DNA from: AG2 sp036493735
Lineage (GTDB): Bacteria > Gemmatimonadota > Gemmatimonadetes > Gemmatimonadales > Gemmatimonadaceae
Length of the DNA: 64,000 bases
Reading direction: 5' to 3'
Assembly: GCA_036493735.1 (NCBI GenBank)
Contig: DASXPH010000085.1
Location: 124,001 to 188,000, forward strand
The translations under genes and the position numbers were made by a program. Every line of letters starts with the position of its first letter. Position 1 is the first letter of the stretch. The notes under the pieces were generated by a model. That model saw only the letters and a program-made list of their open reading frames with translations. It was not told the DNA's origin and did no database searches. Of this stretch, positions 18,301 to 25,696 are shown piece by piece.

Positions 18301-18701
18301 AGTACGCGAACGAGATCGTGAAGGCCGGCGGCCGCATCGGCGTCGGCAGTCACGGCCAGCTCAATGGACTCGGCTACCACTGGGAGATGTGGTCGCTGGC
18401 CAAGGGCGGCATGTCGCCACACGACGTGCTGCGCTGCGCCACGATCTTCGGCGCGCAGGGCATCGGGCTGCAGAACGATGTCGGGTCGATCGAGGTGGGG
18501 AAGATGGCCGACCTGGTGATCATGGACGGCAACCCGCTTCAGGACATTCGCAACACCAACACCATTCGGTATGTCATGAAGAACGGGCGCCTCTACGACG
18601 GGAATACGTTGGATGAGGTGTATCCGACGAAGAAGGCGGGGCCGAAGGTGTTGGGGACGCCGGAAAAGCCCAACGTGAGAGCGGGTATCGACCTGCCGTA
18701 G
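15339..18701 (+). CDS. Exported amidohydrolase with N-terminal TolB-like beta-propeller
   Basis: 1120 residues with a signal peptide ending at LVAQD. Residues about 40-640 contain repeated PD40 blades (SLDVSPDGRTIVFD, PRFSPDGKSIVFTSDRDG, PAWSPDGKWLAFV, PAFSPDGNRVVVI). The C-terminal third is a metal-dependent amidohydrolase: GKTIVPGFVDTHAHPP (His-x-His near residue 748), then IGVGSHGQLNGLGYHWE and SIEVGKMADLVIMDGNPL. The family hydrolyses cyclic or linear amides (imidazolonepropionase and prolidase relatives); the substrate is unknown. It is periplasmic or secreted. Its upstream box matches that of the TonB receptor, suggesting joint control of uptake and processing. Confidence 0.9.
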   Translation: MFRRLTLAALAITLGATTLVAQDSTRRLAARKADLELVPGRSIDLDTDEGTWISLDVSPDGRTIVFDLLGDLYTIPSTGGNATALTSGLAYDAQPRFSPDGKSIVFTSDRDGGDNVWVMDFATKQTKIVTKGKTSRYRSPAWTPDGKYIVVSRAAAAIGPSKLYMYHKDGGGGFQLVKDPQPLNGAIPITTLGAAFGKDDRYVWYAQRYASWEYNSGMPQFTLYTFDRRTGRREVRANMQGGAFRPALSPDGKYLVYGSRYEAQTGLRIRDLETTEERWLAYPVQRDEQESVASMDVLPGYAFTPDSKAIIVSYGGKIWRVPVDGSAATNIPFHVHTKVDVGPRLAFTYPMADSAEFTMHQIRDAVPSPDEKKLAFVAMDKLYVMDYPSGTPKRLTELDGNDAEPAWSPDGKWLAFVTWTRDGGHLYKVASAGGRPTILTPANALYSQPAFSPDGNRVVVIRSPAQTQREQGGFEGAAELVWVGANGGSAAPVVVAPAQGRATPHFVKSDTGRIYVYSPNEGLLSMRWDGTDVRTHLKVTGLRMPEAPEPTNAVSIRMGPTGDQALVQVSNDLYLVTVPEIGTTPTVNMANPENAEVPTRKLTDVGGQFPAWSADGRRVHWSIGHSHFVYDVDRARQIDDSVAATRTNSDTTQQRTQGPASNPRRYQPVETTIILKGKRDIPQSAAVLKGARIVTMKGGSDEVIEHGDILVRNNRIAAVGPAGSIQAPAGAQTIDMSGKTIVPGFVDTHAHPPVEHGEHQQPWSYLVNLAYGVTTMRDPQTGTTDVLSYEDAVDAGLAIGPRIYSTGPGLFGPTYFPGMGDDIKDLDHARRIMHRYSQYYDTHTLKMYITGNRQQREWILMAAREQNIMPTTEGALDQRYDITMALDGYPAQEHALPITPLYKDVIQLYGQTQITYTPTLLVVYGGPWGENYWYEHENVYNDAKLQHFTPYQELAAKSRRRIRSSFPGAGNSGGWFMDEEYNFPLVAKYANEIVKAGGRIGVGSHGQLNGLGYHWEMWSLAKGGMSPHDVLRCATIFGAQGIGLQNDVGSIEVGKMADLVIMDGNPLQDIRNTNTIRYVMKNGRLYDGNTLDEVYPTKKAGPKVLGTPEKPNVRAGIDLP

Positions 18702-18740
18702 CGGTACGCGTCCGCTGGAGTGGCGTACGGTGCGCGCCTT

Positions 18741-18774
18741 GCAGGCATCGAGCAGCAGCCGCTCGATGACCTGC
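18741..18774. terminator. Long imperfect hairpin between two genes
   Basis: GCAGG-c-ATCGAGC pairs with GCTCGAT-ga-CCTGC (12 base pairs, 7-base loop). It lies 40 bases after the amidohydrolase stop and ends 13 bases before the phosphoesterase ATG. There is no T run; it may be a terminator or a leader structure of the downstream gene, which lacks a ribosome site. Confidence 0.35.
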
Positions 18775-18787
18775 AGCCCCGCTGACC

Positions 18788-19900
18788 ATGCCGCTCCCTC
18801 GTCTCGCGTTAGGCATTCTCACCGCCACGGCCTTCACGCTGGCGTGTCGTGATACCGCGCCCACTCCGCCGAAGAGCGTCCACCCATCGCTCACCAGTGC
18901 GCCTGCCGAGACGAATATCGCCAGCTGGCTCGCGCACCACATCCGATCACCACATCGACACGCGCCACACGCGCGCGGAGAGCCCGTCATCCTCGCTGGC
19001 GCGGGCGACATCGCCCGCTGCTACCCGGGATCCGACGTCTCGCAGTTCAAGGTCCCTGACGCCAGCAACCCTGCCTCGCAGACGGCGCAGTTGCTCGATG
19101 AAATGCCCGATGCCGCGGTAATGACTGTCGGCGACAATGCCTATGAGCTCAGCTCGCCATTCGATTACGCCGGCTGTTACAACCCGACCTGGGGCCGCTT
19201 CCGCGACCGGACGCGCCCCGCGACCGGCAACCACGAATACCTCACACCCGCCGCGGCGGGCTATTTCTCGTATTTCGGCAGCGACGCTGCTCCACCGTTA
19301 GGCTACTACAGCTACGACCTCGGCGCCTGGCACGTGGTCGTCATCAACAGCACACCGCAGGTGTACGGCTGCTGGCCGCCCGAAATCGACGAGATCCCGC
19401 CCGGATTCCCTACTCTGCCAACGCCGCTGAAGCCAGGCCCGGCGGCGGGTCGAGCCTGTGCCGGCGACGTCGCGCAGCAGGCATGGCTCGCCGCGGACCT
19501 CGCCGCGCACCGCGATGCGAGATGCACCATCGCCTACTTCCATCATCCGCGATTCAGCTCTGGGATGCACGGCAATCAGTACCAGATGCAAAAGATCTGG
19601 GACATCATGTACGCCAATGGCGTTGATGTGGTCGTCTCCGGACACGACCACATGTATGAGCGCTTCGCGCCGCAAAATCCCAATGGGCGGCTGGATCCCG
19701 CGTCAGGCATCCGTCAGTTTACCGTCGGCACTGGGGGCGCGGAATTCTATGCCGTTAGCGTGCGCCAGCCGAACAGCGAGCGGCTGATCAACGATGAGCA
19801 CGGGATACTCGCTCTCGCACTCGGCGATGGCGCCTACGCGTGGAGCTTCGAGAGTGTGGGCCACACGATCGATGACGCGGGAAGCGACCGCTGTCATTAG
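18788..19900 (+). CDS. Metallophosphoesterase lipoprotein (purple-acid-phosphatase-like)
   Basis: 370 residues; the signal peptide ends in FTLAC, so it is probably a lipoprotein. The calcineurin-like motifs are present in order: AGAGDIARC (D at block I), VGDNAYE (GDN), ATGNHEY (GNHE), YFHHPRFSSG, and VVSGHDHMYERF (GHDHxYER). These bind a two-metal centre that hydrolyses phosphoesters. GHDHxYER resembles purple acid phosphatases. It acts in the periplasm or at the cell surface, so phosphate scavenging is a likely role (inference). Confidence 0.85.
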   Translation: MPLPRLALGILTATAFTLACRDTAPTPPKSVHPSLTSAPAETNIASWLAHHIRSPHRHAPHARGEPVILAGAGDIARCYPGSDVSQFKVPDASNPASQTAQLLDEMPDAAVMTVGDNAYELSSPFDYAGCYNPTWGRFRDRTRPATGNHEYLTPAAAGYFSYFGSDAAPPLGYYSYDLGAWHVVVINSTPQVYGCWPPEIDEIPPGFPTLPTPLKPGPAAGRACAGDVAQQAWLAADLAAHRDARCTIAYFHHPRFSSGMHGNQYQMQKIWDIMYANGVDVVVSGHDHMYERFAPQNPNGRLDPASGIRQFTVGTGGAEFYAVSVRQPNSERLINDEHGILALALGDGAYAWSFESVGHTIDDAGSDRCH

Positions 19901-19943
19901 GAGTCGTGCCGACGGGTCAAGGCTGGGATACGATGACTTCTCA

Positions 19944-19974
19944 GCTGCCAGCGACGTTTGCCGTCGCCGGCAGC
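19944..19974. terminator. Bidirectional terminator hairpin between convergent genes
   Basis: GCTGCC-a-GCGACG pairs with CGTCGC-c-GGCAGC (12 pairs, one A/C mismatch, 5-base loop TTTGC). It sits between the phosphoesterase stop (19900) and the stop of the minus-strand lipoprotein gene (19989). The location and strength of the stem support a terminator role despite the absence of a long T run. Confidence 0.55.
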
Positions 19975-19988
19975 CTCGGAGAGTGAAA

Positions 19989-20492
19989 TCAAGGCATCTT
20001 CGTTCCTTCCGTGTGCAGCCGAAGCACCGAATCCGCGCCCGCCTTCATGTAGTGCGCGGTCGTCGTGCCGACGAGCTTTCCATTCTGCACCCTGAACACG
20101 CCCTCGGTCGAAACCTTTACACCCTTGCGTCGCTGGCTCGAGAACGTGCCCGTTTTCTGCATCAGACTGTCACCGGCGACGGTCACGTGCACCGGGACCT
20201 TCACCCCCGAGGGGAAACTCATCATCCATCCCGTCGTGTCGGCGGACGCGGTGAGCACATAGGTCGTCGCCGACGTGTCCTTGCCGCTTTCGGGAACCGA
20301 ACGCATCTGCCACTTGCCGGCGACGTCGGCGAGAGCGAGCGCCGGCGCTGCGGCGGGAGTTGCCGTCGCCGCAGGCGTTGGAGTGGCTGCCGCGGGCGCG
20401 GCGCTGTCCTTCGTTGCTTGCTCGCTCTTCGCGCACGCAGCAACGAGTAGAATGGTGGAGCAGCCGACTGCGATTCGAAGCATGTTCCGCAT
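19989..20492 (-). CDS. Small lipoprotein of unknown function
   Basis: 167 residues from ATG 20492; the frame is open upstream, but this start gives a typical lipoprotein signal (STILLVAAC). A Pro/Ala/Thr linker (about 30-55) leads to a compact domain beginning DVAGKWQMRSVPESG, with YVLTAS.DTTGWMMSFP and VAGDSLM...GTFSSQRRKG. This pattern resembles small lipocalin-like domains that report a 'weight' of a property, but no family assignment is safe. It is anchored to the membrane facing the periplasm. It is divergent from the next gene, with 150 bases between them. Confidence 0.7.
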   Translation of the reverse strand: MRNMLRIAVGCSTILLVAACAKSEQATKDSAAPAAATPTPAATATPAAAPALALADVAGKWQMRSVPESGKDTSATTYVLTASADTTGWMMSFPSGVKVPVHVTVAGDSLMQKTGTFSSQRRKGVKVSTEGVFRVQNGKLVGTTTAHYMKAGADSVLRLHTEGTKMP

Positions 20493-20642
20493 ACGAACCT
20501 CGCAAGCTCGAGACGATTCAATGACGGCTGGAATGCTGACAGTCCACGGGGCCGGACGCGCTGTCAAGATGTGTCCGGCAGCAAATGGGTCAACACGGGA
20601 CACCATAGGTTTATCGTCGATGATCACGGCGAGCGACGACAG

Positions 20643-21134
20643 ATGAACTGGAAGAACATCGGCTCGGTCATGGCGCTTCGCGCCGCGCGCGCGGGACTCG
20701 TTCTCGGCCTCGTACCGCCGTCGGCGCTGAATCAACGCCTAACGAATGCGATCCAGGCGCCGCCGACGTGCTACGACATCCGCCTTGGTGATTGGACACC
20801 GCGGCTGAAGCTCGGCGAGGACACGGCGTATGTCCTGCCGCCACGGCGGATCTCCGTCGCGCCTAACGAAACGGGAGCATGGCGGCCGCTCGTGGAGCTC
20901 GCCCATGATGTGCGCGCGGTCGTGCCACGCCCGGGTAGCCAGCATCGCCGCGGCTACTGGCGGACCCTTCCCGCCGACAGCGCGGAGGTCGTCTTCACGA
21001 CCGGCTTCAGCGGCGTTCGGTTCTTCGTTCATCGCGACGGCGACAATTGGCGCGGTGTCGCCGAGACGTTCTGGGATTTCGATCGGCCCTCTCAGCACGC
21101 GCCCGTCACGCTCACCCGGGCGAGTTGTCACTGA
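20643..21134 (+). CDS. Hypothetical exported protein
   Basis: 163 residues from ATG 20643; ATG 20670 is an alternative, and neither has a strong ribosome site. A weak hydrophobic stretch (ARAGLVLGLVPPSAL) may be a signal peptide or anchor. The rest contains CYDIRLGDW, YVLPPRRISVAPNE and GYWRTLPADSAEVVFTTGFSGVRFFV, with two Cys residues (about 42 and 162) that could form a disulfide. I do not recognise the family. Confidence 0.6.
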   Translation: MNWKNIGSVMALRAARAGLVLGLVPPSALNQRLTNAIQAPPTCYDIRLGDWTPRLKLGEDTAYVLPPRRISVAPNETGAWRPLVELAHDVRAVVPRPGSQHRRGYWRTLPADSAEVVFTTGFSGVRFFVHRDGDNWRGVAETFWDFDRPSQHAPVTLTRASCH

Positions 21135-21259
21135 GCTTGGCCGAGCGTGCGCTCTGGAGGACACGGATCTTGCAGCACCAAGGGATGGTAGATGTTGAGC
21201 GGGCGCGAAGCTCGAGTCCTTGTTGAAGCAGATCCGGGGTCAGTAAGCGACGGTCACCG

Positions 21260-21787
21260 ATGCCGGACATCAACGATAATGTTTCCGACAACCACCATTC
21301 ATCCGAGGCCACTCCCGACGACCAGCGCATCATTCGCGACCGCGTGATTCGCCTCGCTTTCGGTGGTGATACCGAGCGGTTCGACGAATTTGTTCGTTCG
21401 CTCGACGACGCCACACCGACGGGCGTCCAGGTCATTCTCCGCGGCAGCGCCGTCACAGGTCACAAGTGGATGTCCGACGAGCCATTCGACGCCGAGGGGC
21501 CGGGCACGAGTGATCTCGACGTCACCTTCGTCGGTGGAGGGATGGTGCGCCTCTTTCGCGATTTTCACATCCCCGGTATTCACTCCGCGCCGCTCAGTGA
21601 GGCGCACCCCTTCGCATCGCCAGCACTCGGTCCGCTTCGCAAGCGGCTGTGCGCCATGTGCGGCCGCCCCGTCAACCTCCAGGCGACCACGTCGCTCGTC
21701 CAATTCGTGCGCGACGTCGTCATGAGCCAGCCGTATCTCGTCCTGCTCGACAAGCCCGAGCCTAACGATGCGGCTCCTCACGTATAA
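21260..21787 (+). CDS. Nucleotidyltransferase-fold protein
   Basis: 175 residues. The fold is suggested by ILRGSAVTG followed by GPGTSDLDVTFVG, which fits the GS...DxD pattern of Pol-beta-type minimal nucleotidyltransferases; the later text PLRKRLCAMCGRPVNLQATTS may complete the core. The substrate is unknown (protein, tRNA or antibiotic are all possible in the superfamily). The 3' end overlaps the next gene, an EEP-family phosphodiesterase, by 20 bases in another frame, so the two are likely co-translated and may act in the same process. Confidence 0.6.
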   Translation: MPDINDNVSDNHHSSEATPDDQRIIRDRVIRLAFGGDTERFDEFVRSLDDATPTGVQVILRGSAVTGHKWMSDEPFDAEGPGTSDLDVTFVGGGMVRLFRDFHIPGIHSAPLSEAHPFASPALGPLRKRLCAMCGRPVNLQATTSLVQFVRDVVMSQPYLVLLDKPEPNDAAPHV

Positions 21788-22538
21788 TATCCGGGACGGC
21801 GGTATCGGTCGCGCTGGCGAGCTCGCCGAGGTGATCCGAGCCGCGAATCCCGACGTCGTCGCCCTCCAGGAAGCGCGAGAGCCGAAGGTGACCGAGCAGA
21901 TCGCGAATATTGCCGGTTTTCCGTTTTTTGGATCGCGGCGCTCTCACTCGACGGGATTTCTCAGCCGGGTACCCGTGACCGGTTACGCGTGGCGCCATCC
22001 ACGCGGCACGCGGCACGCGCTGCTCGAGGTCACGCTCGGCGATGGACTGCCCCGTCTGTTCGTGCTCCACCTCCGCGCCTGGTTCTCGCGATGGAGCGAA
22101 CAGCAACGTGCTCGCGAGCTACGCGGCCTGCTCGACGGCATTCAGGCGCAGCTCGTCCGCGAGCAGCACGCGTTCGCCTTTCATGTCCTTGCCGGGGACT
22201 TCAATGCGCTCGCACCGGGCGAGCGCTTCGATCCGTCGCCCATGCCGGCGTGGATCCGTGGCATGATCTGGTTGAGTGGACGCGAAATCGGCCGCCACAC
22301 GATCGAGATGATGCGCGCCGATGGATACGTCGATTCCTGGCGTACGATCCATCCCGACTCCGAGCGCGAACCCGGATTCACCTTTCCGGTCTGGAGTCCC
22401 CACGTGCGGCTTGACTATGTGTTCACGCCCATCTCATTTGCCTCGCGGGTGCTTGCGTGCGAGGTCTGTCGGACGCCCGAGCTCGCGCGTAAGGCATCCG
22501 ACCATTTTCCCGTCCTCGTCGAGCTCGCGGAGCGATGA
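21768..22538 (+). CDS. Endonuclease/exonuclease/phosphatase (EEP) family protein
   Basis: 256 residues, no signal peptide. The EEP motifs appear in order: MRLLTYNIRDGG (metal-binding Asn), VVALQEAREP (Glu), HVLAGDFNAL (Asp/Asn), VRLDYVF and KASDHFPVLVEL (catalytic Asp-His). The superfamily cleaves phosphodiester or phosphomonoester bonds in DNA, RNA, inositol phosphates or lipids; the exact substrate is not evident. It starts inside the upstream nucleotidyltransferase gene, which supports functional pairing. Confidence 0.85.
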   Translation: MRLLTYNIRDGGIGRAGELAEVIRAANPDVVALQEAREPKVTEQIANIAGFPFFGSRRSHSTGFLSRVPVTGYAWRHPRGTRHALLEVTLGDGLPRLFVLHLRAWFSRWSEQQRARELRGLLDGIQAQLVREQHAFAFHVLAGDFNALAPGERFDPSPMPAWIRGMIWLSGREIGRHTIEMMRADGYVDSWRTIHPDSEREPGFTFPVWSPHVRLDYVFTPISFASRVLACEVCRTPELARKASDHFPVLVELAER

Positions 22539-22637
22539 GAGCCGTTTTCAGACCGACACACGGCAACTCCGCCGAGCACATCGTCCGCCCGCATGTGCAA
22601 CCCGGGGGGATGATGGGCTCGGGGAGCTCGTGAACGG

Positions 22638-23138
22638 CTACGGTTTGCCGATGACCGAGCAGCGATACAATTCGCCCGTCGGTACGAGCGTGACGACACC
22701 TGCCGCGGCCGCGGCGAGCACTTCGTTGTCTGACGTGAATTGAGTGCAGTTGCTCGTCGACTTGAAGACGACCTGCACCTCCTGCCAGAGCGGGTTCATT
22801 CCGTCCGTCGGAATCGCGTCGATCACGCTGACGAATCGATGGCCGGCCGCCTCGCACGCGTCGCTCTGGTAGATGTTGTTGATTCCCCCGTTGTGGATGA
22901 GGTTCGCCGACTCCCCGCCGGGGGGCAGCTCGGAGAAGTTGATCGTGAACAGCTTCGCGTCGTAGAACGCTGGCATGGCGCCGCCGATACCCTTGGTATT
23001 CGTCGTACCCGTCGTCGTGGAGACGCTCGCGTTAGGTGCGGCGCCGAGCGAGGGCGCGAGTGTCTTCGCCGCGGGAGGCGTGTCGCACGCCGCGAAGAGC
23101 ACTGCCGCCGCAACGAAAGCGATCTGAACGCGAGTCAT
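22638..23138 (-). CDS. Small lipoprotein of unknown function
   Basis: 166 residues from ATG 23138, chosen for the strong AAGGAGG ribosome site 6 bases upstream and the lipoprotein signal ending VLFAAC. The mature part has a Ser/Thr-rich linker (STTTGTTNTKG), then FTINFSELPPGGESANLIHNGGINNIY and VVFKSTSNCTQF. A few Cys residues may form disulfides. I do not recognise the family. It is probably monocistronic, divergent from the dienelactone hydrolase. Confidence 0.7.
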   Translation of the reverse strand: MTRVQIAFVAAAVLFAACDTPPAAKTLAPSLGAAPNASVSTTTGTTNTKGIGGAMPAFYDAKLFTINFSELPPGGESANLIHNGGINNIYQSDACEAAGHRFVSVIDAIPTDGMNPLWQEVQVVFKSTSNCTQFTSDNEVLAAAAAGVVTLVPTGELYRCSVIGKP

Positions 23139-23338
23139 CCGAACCTCCTTGCTGAGCTCTGCCGCCCCTGACCATCCGCCATTCGCATGGCCAGAAATGC
23201 CGGTAAGAGACGAATCAGCGTCGGGTGTCCCGGGTTTCCGCGCGCGATGGTGGTTGAGAGATCTTAGCATGGACGAGATCGTTACTAGATTCAGTTTCGT
23301 CGACACTGTCCAGACGCTTTCCGCTGAGGCCCCCCAAA

Positions 23339-24295
23339 ATGAGAATCACTCGTCTGTTTACGAGCGCCCTCGCCGTTGCTTCTGTTGCCGCCTGTCACCG
23401 GCCGAGCGCCGATGAGCACCTGGCCCACATGAGTGCCAGCGACATGGCCGTGCCTAACGGGATGCCCGCCGGCAACCAGGGCAACCCAACGCTTCCACCG
23501 AGCTACAACACCGCCATGGCACGGCTCGCCGCCAGCCAACGGCACGGCGAATGGGTCAAGATCGCCTGGGAGCAAGGCTCGCCGGACTCGCTCATGGCGT
23601 GGATCGTCTATCCGTCCACCAGCACGGCCAAGACACCGGTTGTCGTCGTCGTCCATGAGATCTTCGGGCTCGCCACCTGGGTGCGCGGCGTCGCGGATCA
23701 GGTCGCGGCCGACGGCTACATCGCGATTGCCCCGGACCTCGTTTCCCGCGCCCGCGGTGGCCCAAGCACCCAGGAGCTCTCCGGCGACTCGGCGCGCAAG
23801 CTGATCACGGGGGTCAACACAGCCGAGCGCAACCGGGGCATCATCGCGGCCGCTCGTTATGCAATGTCGCAGCCGTCGGCGGCGCCTCGCTATGCCGTCA
23901 TCGGATTTTGCTGGGGCGGAAGCACGGTGTGGGCGCACGCGGTGAATGGCGGCACCACTGGCTTCGTGGGCGGGGTCGCATATTACGGTTTGCCGTACAT
24001 GAACAATGCCGTGCCAAACGGCGATTCGCTGGCAAAGATCACACGGCCCGTCGTGTTGCTCAGCGGGTCGAAGGACCAGCGCATCGGCGCGGCGATGCCC
24101 GCTGTCGACTCGGCGATGAAGGCGCTCGGCAAGTCGTACGTCGGCGTCAACTACCCCGGCGCGATTCACGGCTTCCTGCGAGCGCAGAACGATCCAAAGA
24201 CGCCGCGCGACGAGGCCGAGGAGCAGGCCAACCTGGCTGCCGCGAAGGACGCCTGGCCGCGGACGCTCCAGTTCCTCAGGCAGAATCTGAAGTAA
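23339..24295 (+). CDS. Dienelactone hydrolase family lipoprotein
   Basis: 318 residues. The signal peptide ends VASVAAC (lipobox). The alpha/beta-hydrolase core has VVVHEIFGL (the Glu that holds the nucleophile), GFCWGGS (nucleophile Cys), SGSKDQRIG (Asp) and GAIHGFLR (His), giving the Cys-Asp-His triad typical of dienelactone hydrolases. Family members open lactones such as dienelactone in aromatic degradation; here the enzyme is exported, so another ester or lactone may be the substrate. There are no catabolic genes around it. Confidence 0.88.
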   Translation: MRITRLFTSALAVASVAACHRPSADEHLAHMSASDMAVPNGMPAGNQGNPTLPPSYNTAMARLAASQRHGEWVKIAWEQGSPDSLMAWIVYPSTSTAKTPVVVVVHEIFGLATWVRGVADQVAADGYIAIAPDLVSRARGGPSTQELSGDSARKLITGVNTAERNRGIIAAARYAMSQPSAAPRYAVIGFCWGGSTVWAHAVNGGTTGFVGGVAYYGLPYMNNAVPNGDSLAKITRPVVLLSGSKDQRIGAAMPAVDSAMKALGKSYVGVNYPGAIHGFLRAQNDPKTPRDEAEEQANLAAAKDAWPRTLQFLRQNLK

Positions 24296-24330
24296 TAGAG
24301 GGTCTTGCTATTTATTGCTTGCTCAACAAT

Positions 24331-24360
24331 CGTGGTGCCGACACCGGCGGAGGCACCACG
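24331..24360 (+). promoter_or_regulatory. Hairpin abutting the start codon and covering the ribosome site
   Basis: CGTGGTGCC (24331-24339) pairs perfectly with GGCACCACG (24352-24360), with a 12-base loop. The ATG follows directly at 24361. The only Shine-Dalgarno sequence (GGAGG, 24349-24353) lies partly in the loop and partly in the stem, so folding should limit ribosome access. Translational control is inferred. Confidence 0.45.
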
Positions 24361-24909
24361 ATGAAGGCGCTTCGATTCGCATCCATTGGAGTGGCACTGG
24401 TCATTGTCAGCGCGTGCGCGAACGACGACGACCCGATCCGAGCCACGGCCCCATCCGCGATTCAGGGTCCGATGTCTGACCGCTCGGTGCCATCAGCGGC
24501 ACCGGTTCAGACGTCGGGCCACTTCGATGCGATCGTCGACTTCTCCACGATTACCCTGACGCCCAGAGGCGCAAATTGCCTCCTCGGTGTCGACGGCCGA
24601 CTCGTCTTCAGCGGCACGATTCAGGGAACTGCCACCGGCCACACGAGTGCCCTCGAGTTCGCGCCGTGCGATCAGGTGGCCGTGAATCCGCCCGGCACGT
24701 TCGAGGACGTCTTCAAGTCGGTGGCGACGTTCGATGGCACGATCGCCGGTCGTCCCGCCCACTCGGACCTGCTGTACATGGGGAGAGTCCAGGTGGGCGG
24801 TGCGATCGATGGGCGATTAGTGTTCTCTAATGGCATCGCGGGCGTGCTCGATGCCACCTCCGTCGTGGCCGTCGGCGGAACGTACAGCGGCTCCCTGGTG
24901 GTGAAGTGA
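24361..24909 (+). CDS. Small lipoprotein of unknown function
   Basis: 182 residues from ATG 24361, with a signal peptide ending VIVSAC. The mature protein is beta-rich: HFDAIVDFSTITLTPRG, GRLVFSGTIQGTATG, FKSVATFDGTIAG and QVGGAIDGRLVFSNGIAGV. This resembles DUF3224-like or allene-oxide-cyclase-like small barrels, but the match is not firm. The start codon sits directly behind a 9-bp hairpin (24331-24360). It lies 65 bases after the dienelactone hydrolase, possibly in the same transcript. Confidence 0.65.
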   Translation: MKALRFASIGVALVIVSACANDDDPIRATAPSAIQGPMSDRSVPSAAPVQTSGHFDAIVDFSTITLTPRGANCLLGVDGRLVFSGTIQGTATGHTSALEFAPCDQVAVNPPGTFEDVFKSVATFDGTIAGRPAHSDLLYMGRVQVGGAIDGRLVFSNGIAGVLDATSVVAVGGTYSGSLVVK

Positions 24910-24916
24910 GGCCGCG

Positions 24917-25600
24917 TTAGTTGCTCGCCCCTGCCTGAGCCTTCGCCTGGGCTTTCATCTGGTCGCCCGCGGTGATCGCGACTTCGACGCGACGGTTCCT
25001 CTGTCGATCGGCGTCGGTATCGTTAGGTGCGACCGGCTCCGTCTCGCCGCGACCGGCCGTCTCGAGACGGCCGCTCGGCACCCCGCGCGCGACGAGATAG
25101 CTCGCGACCGCCGCGGCGCGACGCCGCGAGAGATCGAGGTTGTGCGCATCGGAGCCCGTGTTGTCCGTGTGCCCGACGAGGAGCAGCTTCGAGTCCCCGA
25201 AACTGGACAGGCTCTTCGCGAGATTATCGAGGTTCGCCCGTGACGCGTCGCGCAGGTGGTCCGAGTCGAGGTCGAACAGCAGCCCGCTCTCGAAGGTGAC
25301 GACGAGTCCTTCGCCGACCCGGGTGATCTGCGCACCGGCGACGGTCTGCTGGATCTCCTTCGCCTTCTGATCCATCTGGTGCCCGATGATCGCGCCCGCG
25401 GCGCCACCGACAGCCGCGCCGATCACCGCTCCGCGCGCCGTGGACCCCGTCGCGTGACCGACGACACTCCCGGCCACTGCTCCGCCCGCCGCCCCGATGA
25501 CGGCGCCCTGCTGCTCCTTGTTCAGCGTCTGACATCCCGCGGCCGCGAGAAGGGCGACAGCCGCTCCAGCGACGCCGATCCGACGAATGAATGTGTACAT
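24917..25600 (-). CDS. OmpA-family lipoprotein with glycine-zipper segment
   Basis: 227 residues. The signal peptide ends ALLAAAGC (lipobox). Residues about 30-75 form a glycine zipper (GAVIGAAGGAVAGSVVGHATG and GAVIGAAVGGAAGAIIGHQ). The C-terminal half is an OmpA peptidoglycan-binding domain: FESGLLFDLDSDHLRD, LVGHTDNTGSDAHNLDLSRRRA and GRGETEPVAPNDTDADRQRNRRVEV. This is the YiaD-like layout: outer-membrane anchored, non-covalently binding the cell wall. The convergent neighbour ends only 7 bases away. Confidence 0.9.
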   Translation of the reverse strand: MYTFIRRIGVAGAAVALLAAAGCQTLNKEQQGAVIGAAGGAVAGSVVGHATGSTARGAVIGAAVGGAAGAIIGHQMDQKAKEIQQTVAGAQITRVGEGLVVTFESGLLFDLDSDHLRDASRANLDNLAKSLSSFGDSKLLLVGHTDNTGSDAHNLDLSRRRAAAVASYLVARGVPSGRLETAGRGETEPVAPNDTDADRQRNRRVEVAITAGDQMKAQAKAQAGASN

Positions 25601-25696
25601 TTGTTCTCCAGGCGAAATGGAAGGGCAAGCACAGCCGAGGAAGTCTCTTCCGCATGACGAGTGCCATCAGCCGCCGGAACAGCCTAACGGCAACCA

